A stretch of DNA of 64,000 bases from positions 178,649 to 242,648 of the forward strand of contig NZ_PYGK01000012.1 of NCBI RefSeq assembly GCF_003014595.1, given 5' to 3'. Under the pieces are notes generated by a model. That model was not told the origin of the DNA. It searched no databases and saw only the letters and a program-made list of their open reading frames with translations. The DNA comes from Chitinophaga ginsengisoli (GTDB taxonomy: Bacteria; Bacteroidota; Bacteroidia; Chitinophagales; Chitinophagaceae). The position numbers were made by a program, and so were the translations under genes. The stretch's first letter is position 1, and each line of letters opens with the position of its first letter. Below, in pieces: positions 1 to 8,418 of this stretch.

Positions 1-281
1 GTCCTGACGCCTTCCATTCTCCCCGCCTTCCGGTAATACACTTCTTTCAATTTACCATTGTCATAATAGATCTCTACTTTCTCTTTGCAGGGATCGTCGG
101 TAAAGCCATATACTTTCCACTGGATATGCCCGTTCTCCTCCCGCATTACCTGACGCAGGCGTTCACTGCTATGTTGTTCATCCCTGGCAATACAACCTGA
201 TCCACTGATGGCAAACAGTGACAGAAGTAATCCTGGAAGCAATGCGCTGTATGTATTTATAGAAGTTCGTTCACCGGACAT
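1..281 (-). CDS. Partial hypothetical exported/lipoprotein-like protein
   Basis: The reading frame runs off the left edge, so only about 93 N-terminal residues are visible. They begin MSGERTSINTYSALL and have a short hydrophobic stretch ending in GSGC, a weak lipobox. After that comes a soluble part with the pattern YDNGKLKEVYYRKAGRMEG. Tyr-x-x-Gly-x-Leu-x repeats of this sort are seen in MORN-like or toxin-antitoxin-associated wd-repeat lipoproteins of Bacteroidota. That resemblance is short, so I do not assign a function. The start is the first ATG after an AT-rich intergenic stretch. Its neighbour upstream on the same strand is the TonB-dependent receptor, separated by a hairpin. Confidence 0.55.
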   Translation of the reverse strand, partial: MSGERTSINTYSALLPGLLLSLFAISGSGCIARDEQHSSERLRQVMREENGHIQWKVYGFTDDPCKEKVEIYYDNGKLKEVYYRKAGRMEGVR

Positions 282-359
282 GCTGATGCGGATAAATAAC
301 TTGAAAAGCTACACTCAATATAGTAAAATATAATAATATAAATAACAGGAAAAGTGAGT

Positions 360-403
360 ATATCAATGGAATGAATGCACGAAATCACTCATTCCATTGA
401 TAT
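360..403 (-). terminator. Perfect 15-bp hairpin downstream of the TonB receptor gene
   Basis: Positions 360-374 and 389-403 are exact inverted complements, with a 14-nt loop. The hairpin lies just past the stop codon of the minus-strand receptor gene. The bases that follow on that strand are T-rich but contain no long uninterrupted T run, so termination is likely but not certain. Confidence 0.55.
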
Positions 404-424
404 TTATTCAGTTATAGTAAATGA

Positions 425-3202
425 TTACAGGTTCAGTTCCAGCCTTGCAAACAGGAAACGGCCGTTATAACCGAACTGTGTGGCCCTTCTGCTGTACCTG
501 AACTGGTTATTGGTGGTATTGGCAGGGTTGGCTACCAGGTCAGGATATATGTCAAACACATTATTGGAACCGATACTCAGTTTCAGGGCTGGCGTCAGTT
601 TATACCCCACGGCCACATCAGTCACGACCTTGGCAGAGTAAGTCTGGAAGAAAGCAGGATCATTAGTGGCTTCTTCTACAGTACCGAAGTGAACGCTACG
701 CAGGAAGGCATTGAACTTACCGATGTTGTAAGACAGGGTCAGGTTCACTTTCTCACGGGGTACGGTCCTTTCCAGGTAGATCCTGCTGGCCCGGCTGAAG
801 TAGATATTCTCTTTGCCTTTCAGTTTTTCAGAAGCCTTGATCGGCCCAACCCTTTGGGTATAGCTGTAAGTACCGGAGAGGTCGGCGCGGAGCGTACCTC
901 TACCCAGCTTTGTGCTGTAGGTCAGTACCAGGTCAACGCCTTTCGTCTCTGAATTGATCGCATTCGCAAAGAACGCGGCCCTGTTGGCATTCGCGAGCGA
1001 CAGCAGCTGGTATATTTCCTTGTCAACAGCAGACGCGGTATCAGCATTGCTTCCGGAGAACTGGTCCGTATATACGATACGATCATCGATATGTGTAAAG
1101 TAGCCATCCAGCGTCAGGTTAAACTTACCAAAGGTGCTGGTGAAACCGGCGCTGATGCTTTTGGATTTCTCCGGTTTCAGCTGCGGGATGCCCAGCAATT
1201 GCGCCGGCCGGCTGTCGTTGGTGAAGGTGCCCACTTCATAAGGCACGCCATCCACAAACAAAGTAGAGGTAGAAGAATAAAAGCGTTGGTGCAGGGAGGG
1301 TGCTCTGAACCCGGTACTGGCCGATCCCCTGATGGCAGTGTGCTCACTCAGTTTATAACGGGCTGTCAGTTTACCATTCAGCGTGCTACCGAAATCGTTA
1401 TAGTTCTCAAAGCGTAGGGCGCCTCCCAGCAGGAATGCGGCTGAGAAGTTAGCTTCTACATCCACATAAGCGGAAATAGCACTGCGGGTAGCCCTGATCG
1501 CATTCTCCGGACGGAAGCCGGGGAACACTTGTGCACCACCAGCCCTGGGTGTACCATCAGGTCCGAAAACGGTATTGACAGATCCTTGCGGGTCTGGTAT
1601 CAGGATGTCATGACCATTGGCGTCTACGCCGATCTTCCTGGCACGGCCATAATCTGTATAAGAGTTCTGAGCACCTGCTACCAGCTGATACTGCTCAAAG
1701 CGATGCTCCGTACCAAAGGCTACATCCAGTCCTTCGAGCACATCAAAGCGGCGGGAGAAATCGAGGTTAGTGGTATTCTGGGTGAAGATAGGTCCGCCGC
1801 AGGTAAAGCTTGTGGGAGATGCTTTACCCAGCGATGCGTTCAGCGAATTTTCCACTTTGAAGCCAAACTCATTACGGCCATAGGCATTGCTGAAGTCCAC
1901 CTTCCACTCGCCCAGGCTACCACGTATCCCTCCTGCAAAAGAACGGTCATAAATATCACTGTGTATTTCCGGCAGGAAGCCCAGGGGATAGATCTCCAGT
2001 ACATTTCTGCTGTCGTGTGGCAGACGGTATACACCCGCCGCATTTCCGTTACGGTAACCAATGCCTCCGAAGAAATAAATTTCCGCATTGTTTTCCAGTG
2101 GTATGCTGGCATTTACAAACAACTGTGCACTGCGCAGTTTCGACTGTCCTGCGCGCATGCGGATGTCGTTACGGGTAATGTTGTTGGCCACCAGGAAAGA
2201 ATCCGTTTTATCAACGCCGCCGGGATAGGTGCGATAGATGGCCCCTACCCATGGTCCGGAACGGTTGGTATAATTACGGTAATCATAAGAGCCTCCGATA
2301 TTGATATATCCTCCTTTTGTACCCAGCGGAATACCATAGTTCACACCGGTCTGCACGGTCTGACCGTCCATATTATCATCTGCCTGAGAAGTGACATTAG
2401 CGCCGGTGGTTACGTTTACGTTCAGGCGGTTCACGGTACTTTTCAGGATAATGTTGATCACGCCGGCGATGGCATCGGACCCATACTGGGCAGCAGCACC
2501 ATCACGCAGTATCTCGATACGGTCAATGGCAGCTGTGGGAATAGCATTCATGTCAGTACCTACCGCACCGCGACCGAAGCTACCGTTCACATTCACCAGG
2601 GCGGTATTGTACCGGCGTTTCCCGTTCACCAGCACCAACACCTGGTCAGGGCCGAGACCACGCAGGGAAGCGGGGTCGATATGGTCTGTACCGTCTGCCA
2701 CAGTTTGCGTACCAGAGCTGAACGACGGCGCCACATAGTTCAGGATCTGGTTGATGGACACCTGCGGGGCATCGGCCACAATACGTCTGATATCGATCAC
2801 ATCTACCGGAACAGGTGTTTCCGTCTGTGTACGCGGCCGGTTACGGGAACCTAATACCACCAGTTCATTGATGGTAGTACTTTCTTCTTTCATGACTACA
2901 TCCAGCGTGGTGGTTTGTCCGGCGATAACGGTCACCGTTCTACGCTGCGGCGGATAGCCCAGAAAACTGATCAACACGGTATGATTGCCAGGGACTACCT
3001 CCAGGGAAAAGCGTCCCTGCGCATCGGTATATGCGCCTCTATTGGTATTTTCAATACGCAGCGTAACGCCGGGCATCGGTGTTTTACCATCAGTAACAGT
3101 GCCCTTAATGACGCCTGTCTGGCCATACGAGGATGCTGATATACATAAAGTAAGAATGACAAGAAGCGCAAGGCTCCTCAGATGGGTTACCAGGTGTAAC
3201 AT
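425..3202 (-). CDS. TonB-dependent outer-membrane receptor
   Basis: This 925-residue protein should form an outer-membrane beta-barrel that imports a ligand using TonB energy. It has a signal peptide (residues 1 to about 28, ending SSYGQ). A carboxypeptidase-regulatory-like beta-sandwich follows (about 29-105, IKGTVTDGKTPMPGVTLRI). Next is a plug domain (about 115-255) with LRGLGPDQVLVLVNGKRR and IEILRDGAAAQYGSDAIAG, typical of receptors of the iron-complex and cobalamin type. The rest is barrel and ends in aromatic RLELNL, a normal beta-barrel C-terminus. There is no SusD partner, so it is not a SusC of a glycan locus. It is divergent from the gamma-glutamyltransferase gene, with 161 bp between the starts. 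The substrate cannot be told from the sequence. Confidence 0.93.
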   Translation of the reverse strand: MLHLVTHLRSLALLVILTLCISASSYGQTGVIKGTVTDGKTPMPGVTLRIENTNRGAYTDAQGRFSLEVVPGNHTVLISFLGYPPQRRTVTVIAGQTTTLDVVMKEESTTINELVVLGSRNRPRTQTETPVPVDVIDIRRIVADAPQVSINQILNYVAPSFSSGTQTVADGTDHIDPASLRGLGPDQVLVLVNGKRRYNTALVNVNGSFGRGAVGTDMNAIPTAAIDRIEILRDGAAAQYGSDAIAGVINIILKSTVNRLNVNVTTGANVTSQADDNMDGQTVQTGVNYGIPLGTKGGYINIGGSYDYRNYTNRSGPWVGAIYRTYPGGVDKTDSFLVANNITRNDIRMRAGQSKLRSAQLFVNASIPLENNAEIYFFGGIGYRNGNAAGVYRLPHDSRNVLEIYPLGFLPEIHSDIYDRSFAGGIRGSLGEWKVDFSNAYGRNEFGFKVENSLNASLGKASPTSFTCGGPIFTQNTTNLDFSRRFDVLEGLDVAFGTEHRFEQYQLVAGAQNSYTDYGRARKIGVDANGHDILIPDPQGSVNTVFGPDGTPRAGGAQVFPGFRPENAIRATRSAISAYVDVEANFSAAFLLGGALRFENYNDFGSTLNGKLTARYKLSEHTAIRGSASTGFRAPSLHQRFYSSTSTLFVDGVPYEVGTFTNDSRPAQLLGIPQLKPEKSKSISAGFTSTFGKFNLTLDGYFTHIDDRIVYTDQFSGSNADTASAVDKEIYQLLSLANANRAAFFANAINSETKGVDLVLTYSTKLGRGTLRADLSGTYSYTQRVGPIKASEKLKGKENIYFSRASRIYLERTVPREKVNLTLSYNIGKFNAFLRSVHFGTVEEATNDPAFFQTYSAKVVTDVAVGYKLTPALKLSIGSNNVFDIYPDLVANPANTTNNQFRYSRRATQFGYNGRFLFARLELNL

Positions 3203-3363
3203 AAGATTCGATTTAGATTTGGGTTTTTAGATTTTGAGTTGTTCTTTTGGTTATGGTAATTGCTACAAGAACGAATTGATCTGTCTATTACCTAAAATAC
3301 TAATTTGACAGCGTATTTGGAACAACTTGTCAAGATTCAACTCAGGATTAAACTCATAAACGC

Positions 3364-5061
3364 ATGCGTACGATAACGGTTTTACTGGCTATAACCCTTG
3401 CCAGCACAGCTTATGCCCAGCAGCCATCTACTATTAATGCCTATCATTATCAAGTTAAAAAAAGTGTCACGGCCAGTCACGGCGCCGTTGTATCAGCCCA
3501 TCCGCTGGCCAGTCAGGCCGGCCTGCTGGTCTTACAACAGGGCGGTAATGCCGTAGACGCGGCCATTGCCACCCAGCTGGCGCTGGCAGTAGTATACCCC
3601 GCAGCGGGTAACCTGGGAGGCGGCGGCTTCCTGGTGGCACACCTGAAAAACGGGAAGGACCTGGCTATCGACTACCGGGAAAAAGCGCCTGCGGCAGCTT
3701 CCCGCAATATGTACCTGGACGCTTCCGGTAATGCCAATACAAAACTCAGCCAGGACGGTCACCTGGCAGCAGGCGTACCTGGTACCGTTGCTGGTATCTT
3801 TGCCTCCCTGCCTTATGCAAAACTGACCATCCAACAGCTCATCGCTCCCGCCATTACATTGGCGGAGAAAGGGTTTGCCATTACAGAAAGGGAAGCCAAC
3901 AGCCTGAATGCAACACAGGAACTCTTCAATAAGCTCAATACACAAGCCAGCGCTTTTGTGAGAAAAAGACCCTGGAAAGCCGGGGACACCCTGGTACAGA
4001 AAGACCTTGCCGCCACCCTGAAAAGGATCAGCGTCAATGGCCGGGCAGGCTTTTATGAAGGGGAAACCGCGGCGCTCATCATTGGAGAAATGAAACGCGG
4101 TAAAGGGCTGATCACCGAAGCTGACCTGAAGGCTTATGAGGCCAAAGAGCGGACGGCTGTTTCCTTCTTCTATAAAGAATACCGTATCGTTACCATGCCC
4201 CTCCCTTCCAGCGGTGGCGTAGCCCTGCAGCAGATGATGGGGATGGTGGAAAAATATCCGCTGAATGCCTGGGGCTTTCATTCTGTCAACGCCATGCAGC
4301 TCATGATCGAAGCTGAACGCCGCGCCTATGCTGACCGCGCGCAATACCTGGGTGATCCTGACTTTGTGAAAGTACCGGTAAAACAACTCACTTCTGCCGC
4401 TTACCTGCGTGAACGCATGAAAGATTATAATCCCCGCCACGCCGGATCCAGCAAACAAACCGGCGCAGGAGTGGCTTATGAGAGTGAGGAGACCACACAC
4501 CTCTCCGTGATGGACACCGAAGGTAATGCCGTATCTGTAACCACCACCCTGAATGGCGGCTACGGTTCCAAAGTAGTAGTAGGCGGCGCCGGCTTTTTCC
4601 TGAACAACGAAATGGACGACTTCAGCGTAAAACCCGGTGTGCCGAATATGTACGGTCTTGTGGGAGCAGAAGCAAATGCAGTGGCTCCCGGCAAACGTAT
4701 GTTAAGCTCTATGACACCTACCATCGTACTGAAGAAGGATAAACCCTATATTGTAGCGGGTACTCCCGGAGGTTCCACCATCATCACTTCCGTGTTCCAG
4801 ACCCTACTCAACATCCTCGAATTCAACCTGCCTACACAACAGGCAGTAGATGCTCCCAAGTTCCATCATCAGTGGCTGCCCGACCAGGTGGATGTAGAGG
4901 AAGACTTTGACGAGACCCCTTTACAGGGACTCAGGCAAATGGGATATAAGGTAGTACCCCATACTCCTATAGGTCGTACGGAGGTTATTAAAGTAAATGC
5001 CCAAGGGCAACTGGAAGCGGTAGGCGATAAAAGAGGCGATGACAGCGCCGCCGGTTATTGA
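3364..5061 (+). CDS. ggt: Gamma-glutamyltransferase (glutathione hydrolase)
   Basis: The protein transfers or hydrolyses the gamma-glutamyl group of glutathione and similar peptides, and in Gram-negatives it acts in the periplasm. It is 565 residues long, the usual family length, with a signal peptide (MRTITVLLAITLASTAYAQ). The self-processing site is TTHLSV: Thr377 should become the N-terminal nucleophile of the small subunit after autocleavage, giving subunits of about 376 and 189 residues. The downstream motif SSMTPTIVL and the GTPGGSTI oxyanion region are present. Nothing conserved appears to be missing. A DinB-like gene follows 20 bp after the stop. The divergent TonB receptor might share its control region, but I see no clear promoter consensus between them. 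Confidence 0.96.
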   Translation: MRTITVLLAITLASTAYAQQPSTINAYHYQVKKSVTASHGAVVSAHPLASQAGLLVLQQGGNAVDAAIATQLALAVVYPAAGNLGGGGFLVAHLKNGKDLAIDYREKAPAAASRNMYLDASGNANTKLSQDGHLAAGVPGTVAGIFASLPYAKLTIQQLIAPAITLAEKGFAITEREANSLNATQELFNKLNTQASAFVRKRPWKAGDTLVQKDLAATLKRISVNGRAGFYEGETAALIIGEMKRGKGLITEADLKAYEAKERTAVSFFYKEYRIVTMPLPSSGGVALQQMMGMVEKYPLNAWGFHSVNAMQLMIEAERRAYADRAQYLGDPDFVKVPVKQLTSAAYLRERMKDYNPRHAGSSKQTGAGVAYESEETTHLSVMDTEGNAVSVTTTLNGGYGSKVVVGGAGFFLNNEMDDFSVKPGVPNMYGLVGAEANAVAPGKRMLSSMTPTIVLKKDKPYIVAGTPGGSTIITSVFQTLLNILEFNLPTQQAVDAPKFHHQWLPDQVDVEEDFDETPLQGLRQMGYKVVPHTPIGRTEVIKVNAQGQLEAVGDKRGDDSAAGY

Positions 5062-5081
5062 TCGTTACTAAACTACTTTTT

Positions 5082-5612
5082 ATGATAGAACAGATCTTCC
5101 TCGATAGTGTACTGAAAAGATTCGCATACTATAAATCCCTTGGGGATAAAACACTCGCTGAACTGACCGGCGAACAGCTACACTGGCAGCCGGAAGGGGA
5201 ACCTAACAGTATCTGCCTCATCGTGAAACATGTGAGCGGTAATATGCTTTCCCGCTGGACGGATTTCCTGCACTCCGACGGAGAAAAGCCCTGGCGTAAC
5301 CGGGATGTGGAGTTTGAAGAGGATAAAACATCCGCAGAAGAAATTATCAGACTATGGGAAACCGGCTGGAAATGTATGATGGATGCCATCAGCGCCTTGC
5401 AGCCCGACGACCTGGAAAAGACCGTTTACATCCGCAGTGAGCCGCATATCGTGCTGGATGCTATCAACAGGCAGCTAAGCCACATCCCCTACCATGTAGG
5501 ACAAATTGTGTACATTGGTAAAATGATCAAAAAAGCTGACTGGAAAAGCCTCTCTATCCCTAAAGGACAGTCGCAGGCATTTAACCAGGACATGTTCGGA
5601 AAAAAGCAATAA
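5082..5612 (+). CDS. DinB-like / DUF1572 family protein
   Basis: This 176-residue protein has the all-helical DinB-like fold suggested by the segments LGDKTLAELTGEQLHWQPEGE near the start and INRQLSHIPYHVGQIVYIGK near the end. The histidines in CLIVKHVSGN and in LSHIPYHVGQ sit where the superfamily binds a divalent metal. Proteins of this group are often linked to thiol (bacillithiol or mycothiol) transfer in other phyla, but no activity can be claimed here. I chose the ATG at 5082. A TTG eight codons earlier overlaps the ggt stop and lengthens the protein without adding recognisable sequence. It probably lies in one transcript with ggt and the small lipoprotein gene that follows. Confidence 0.88.
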   Translation: MIEQIFLDSVLKRFAYYKSLGDKTLAELTGEQLHWQPEGEPNSICLIVKHVSGNMLSRWTDFLHSDGEKPWRNRDVEFEEDKTSAEEIIRLWETGWKCMMDAISALQPDDLEKTVYIRSEPHIVLDAINRQLSHIPYHVGQIVYIGKMIKKADWKSLSIPKGQSQAFNQDMFGKKQ

Positions 5613-5621
5613 TAACATACC

Positions 5622-6050
5622 ATGAAGATCAGATTACAGGCCATCCTATCCGCAGCTATACTGGCCATTATGTTCAGCGCATGCAGCAGCGGCCGTACAA
5701 ACGACCTGCTCGTGCACAAGAAATGGCGAGTGTATGATGTGGTCATTCCACCGGGATCGGCTTACGATATTACACAGATCAACCAGGCGACAGAACTGAA
5801 GAGAGGCTATTACACCAATGTGTTCTACCAGTTCCTTGACAATAACCTGTTCATCGCTACCATTGATAATAAACCGGATTCCGGCAAGTATAAATTGCTG
5901 AGTGATGGTAAGGTTATTTCTGTTACAGCAGCCAATGGCCTGCGGTCTGCAGAAAACCTGGTGACGGTGGTGAATCTTGATGAGACGCATTTTGATATGA
6001 AGGTGAAATCAGGGGATTATTATTTCATATTGAAGACGAAATCGGAATAA
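5622..6050 (+). CDS. Small putative lipoprotein, function unknown
   Basis: The 142-residue product has a clear lipoprotein signal (ILAIMFSACSSG), so Cys21 is the likely lipidation site. The mature part of about 120 residues alternates polar and hydrophobic residues (WRVYDVVIPPG, VFYQFLDNNLFIATID, FDMKVKSGDYYFILK). That pattern suggests a small beta-barrel or lipocalin-like fold, but no family signature was recognised. It starts 9 bp after the DinB-like gene and is the last gene before the repeat array, so it is probably the end of the ggt transcript. Confidence 0.8.
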   Translation: MKIRLQAILSAAILAIMFSACSSGRTNDLLVHKKWRVYDVVIPPGSAYDITQINQATELKRGYYTNVFYQFLDNNLFIATIDNKPDSGKYKLLSDGKVISVTAANGLRSAENLVTVVNLDETHFDMKVKSGDYYFILKTKSE

Positions 6051-6067
6051 ATGTGTTGTGGTGGGGA

Positions 6068-6360
6068 TCCTCCGTCCCGGGGGCGCGATAACCGGGGGTT
6101 TTCAACCCCGGGCTACAAACAAAACGACCCCTAAAGGGGTCGATTGACGGGAATGGATGCGTTGTGCCGTCCCCCGTGGCATCCGACAACCCGGGGTTAA
6201 AACCCCGGGCTACAAACAAAACGACCCCTAAAGGGGTCGATTGACGGGAATGAATGCGTTATGCCGTCCCCCGTGGCATCCGACAACCCGGGGTTAAAAC
6301 CCCGGGCTACAAACAAAACGACCCCTAAAGGGGTCGATTAGAGCGAATGAATTTGTTATG
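6068..6360. repeat. Array of three 97-bp palindromic repeats (family A)
   Basis: The tract TACAAAC recurs at 6114, 6211 and 6308, exactly 97 bp apart each time. Each unit carries two hairpins. One is built on ACCCCGGG with its complement (centre GGTTAAAACC). The other is CGACCCCTAAAGGGGTCG. They are joined by CTACAAACAAAA. The first unit is degenerate on its left side, and the third diverges just after the second hairpin. The last copy ends in GTTATG, and that ATG is the most upstream in-frame start of the next gene. A reverse-oriented relative of the same two-hairpin module makes up the array at 46.1-46.75 kb. Confidence 0.95.
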
Positions 6361-6387
6361 AATGCTGGAATTAAAAAGACTCATGAC

Positions 6388-7434
6388 ATGCAGACACAAT
6401 TCACACATACAACGCCTACCGGCAAAACGAATATCTCCGGAAAAGAATATCTCTTCTTTTCCGGATTTTCTTATCTGGGCTTACACGCGCTTCCTGCCTT
6501 TAAGGAGCTGCTGAAACAGGGCATTGATGAATATGGGACTACTTTTATTTCCTCCCGTATCGCCAATACAAGACTGCACCTGTATGATGAGCTGGAGCAT
6601 GCCCTGGCCGTATTGCAGCAACAACAGGCATCAGCCACCTTTTCTTCCGGCTTCCTCGCATCCCAGGCGGCCGTACAATATGCGGCTACACAGGGAGAAC
6701 TGTTGTATGCACCATCCGCTCATCCTGCTTTATGGAAAGGGCAACCCGTCATTCCTGTACAGGAATGGTCTGCCTGGGCCGCAGCAACAGTGGAGAAGGT
6801 CAATGCACATCCGGACCATAGTTTCGTGATTGTGGCAGACAGTGTGAACCCACTCACCAGTACCATCAATGATTTTTCCTGGCTGCAGACATTGCAACGG
6901 CAGGTGCTGGTACTGATTGATGATGCGCATGGCATTGGTGTGATCGGCACAGATGGCAATGGTATCATAGATCGCCTGCCACAACATCCGCCCGTACATT
7001 ATCTGCTGGCAGCTTCCCTTACCAAGGCTTACAGCGCCCAGGGAGGTGTAGTATCGGGCCATGCATCAGCCATTGCCGCTATTAAAAAGCTGCCCCTGTT
7101 TACCGGCGCTACGCCGATGATGCCGGCCAATGCCTGGGCATTCCTGCAAAGCTTTTCATTACACAGCGAACAACGGCAACTGTTGCAGCAGCGGATCAGT
7201 TATTTTGCATCCCTGACGGGAAATGTCGGATATTTGTATAACCCCTTCCACCTGCCGGTATTCCTGCTGAAAGACAGTGCCGGTATCGAAAAATACCTGC
7301 TGGAGCATGATATTATGATCTCCTCATTTGGTTATCCACATCCGGATAGCCCGCCTGTGAACAGGATCATTGTTTCTCCCCGGCATTCGGAAGAGGACCT
7401 GTATATACTCCATCAGTTACTCGTAAACAGATAG
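6388..7434 (+). CDS. PLP-dependent alpha-oxoamine synthase-like enzyme (BioF/KBL type)
   Basis: The protein belongs to fold-type I PLP enzymes of the 8-amino-7-oxononanoate synthase / 2-amino-3-ketobutyrate ligase group. Those enzymes condense an acyl-thioester with an amino acid. Supporting motifs are YLFFSGFSYLGL at the start, FISSRIANTRLHLYDELE, VLVLIDDAHGIGVIG (PLP-ring aspartate and histidine) and the Schiff-base lysine in SLTKAYSAQGG. At 348 residues it is shorter than a standard BioF (about 385-400) and no other biotin gene is nearby, so a role in biotin synthesis is only a possibility. The start at 6388 was chosen because the alternative ATG at 6358 lies inside the last repeat unit. 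The TraB/GumN gene follows after 2 bp. Confidence 0.82.
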   Translation: MQTQFTHTTPTGKTNISGKEYLFFSGFSYLGLHALPAFKELLKQGIDEYGTTFISSRIANTRLHLYDELEHALAVLQQQQASATFSSGFLASQAAVQYAATQGELLYAPSAHPALWKGQPVIPVQEWSAWAAATVEKVNAHPDHSFVIVADSVNPLTSTINDFSWLQTLQRQVLVLIDDAHGIGVIGTDGNGIIDRLPQHPPVHYLLAASLTKAYSAQGGVVSGHASAIAAIKKLPLFTGATPMMPANAWAFLQSFSLHSEQRQLLQQRISYFASLTGNVGYLYNPFHLPVFLLKDSAGIEKYLLEHDIMISSFGYPHPDSPPVNRIIVSPRHSEEDLYILHQLLVNR

Positions 7435-7436
7435 AC

Positions 7437-8315
7437 ATGTTATTCAAAAAGATACCCTTGCTGCTTTCCTGCAGCCTGTTGTTATTGACAGCCAAAGCCC
7501 AGCAGCAAACGGACGCGAAGTCTTCCCTGCTCTGGGAAATATCCGGTAAAGGCCTGCAAAGCCCTTCCTGGCTCTATGGTACTATTCATGCTATCTGTCC
7601 GCAAGACCATCAGTTCTCCCCTGCCACTCTCAATGCGCTGCAGCAATCCAAGGCATTGTACCTGGAAGTGAACATCGACGATATCCGGGAGACCAGCCGT
7701 TTACGGGAAGCCGTGCTGATGCCGGAACCCTACTCTTTTAAAGCCCTGTTTGCAGCGGATGACTATGTGAAATTGTCTGCCTGGTTCCATGACTCCCTGA
7801 ACATACAACTGGCGCAGCTGGACAGGCTGAAGCCACTGGTCATCTATTCCCTCATGATCCAGAAGTTCTTCGCCACGACCTGCGAACAGCCGGCATCTAC
7901 AGAGGCAGAATTCATCAAACTGGCCAAGGCACAGCAACTGCCGGTCAAAGGACTGGAAACCGTCATGGACCAGCTGGCCATTTTTGACAGCATACCAGAT
8001 ACGGAAGAAGCCGCAATGATGCTTAAAACGATTACCGATACGGCGAAATCCAGGGATGTGTACATCAAGATGATGGCGGCATACAAGCGGGGCGACATAC
8101 AGGCATTGTACAACCAGATCATTGAAACAGAAGATATGCTCCAATATAAGGACCTGCTGCTGGACAGGCGTAACCGTAACTGGATCAGTATCATCAGCAG
8201 TGAAGCCGGCAAAGCATCTACATTCTTCGCCGTAGGCGCCGGCCACCTGGGTGGTAACATGGGGGTGATCGCATTGTTGCGGAAAGAAGGATATACTGTT
8301 AAACCTGTGTTATAA
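7437..8315 (+). CDS. TraB/GumN family protein
   Basis: This 292-residue protein has a signal peptide (LLLSCSLLLLTAKAQ), so it is probably periplasmic. It has the TraB/GumN signature blocks: LLWEISGKGLQSPSWLYGTIH at the beginning, LYLEVNID, KGLETVMDQLAIFDSIP in the middle, and FFAVGAGHLGGNMGVIALLRKEGY at the end. The GTIH histidine, the GLET glutamate and the GAGHL histidine are the conserved residues thought to form a metal-dependent, Tiki-like protease site. It starts 2 bp after the PLP enzyme gene and is probably cotranscribed. The link between the two is unknown. Confidence 0.9.
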   Translation: MLFKKIPLLLSCSLLLLTAKAQQQTDAKSSLLWEISGKGLQSPSWLYGTIHAICPQDHQFSPATLNALQQSKALYLEVNIDDIRETSRLREAVLMPEPYSFKALFAADDYVKLSAWFHDSLNIQLAQLDRLKPLVIYSLMIQKFFATTCEQPASTEAEFIKLAKAQQLPVKGLETVMDQLAIFDSIPDTEEAAMMLKTITDTAKSRDVYIKMMAAYKRGDIQALYNQIIETEDMLQYKDLLLDRRNRNWISIISSEAGKASTFFAVGAGHLGGNMGVIALLRKEGYTVKPVL

Positions 8316-8391
8316 CGCAATACTCATACAATACTCACAGACGATGACCGGTACTTCTGCGTTCTCTTATAGTTCTATCAAGTAATTCAAC

Positions 8392-8400
8392 TATTTTTGC
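8392..8400 (+). promoter_or_regulatory. Candidate -7 element for the TamB gene
   Basis: TATTTTTGC fits the Bacteroidota -7 consensus TAnnTTTG exactly and is followed by C, as at several other promoters in this window. No TTG was found at the expected -33 distance. Transcription would begin a few bases downstream, near 8405, which leaves the CTG at 8419 as the first reasonable start codon. Confidence 0.5.
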
Positions 8401-8418
8401 CGGATTAAATATCGCCGT

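Noticed and set aside
1529..2854. Long plus-strand frame inside the first TonB receptor gene
   Set aside because: It lies fully opposite a clear receptor gene, and its Ile/Thr/Val-rich product is typical of a shadow frame.
3532..4500. 322-codon minus-strand frame over ggt
   Set aside because: It is a shadow of the ggt coding strand; no signature is seen.
6025..6219. Small minus-strand frame across the first repeats
   Set aside because: It consists of repeat DNA and overlaps the end of the lipoprotein gene.
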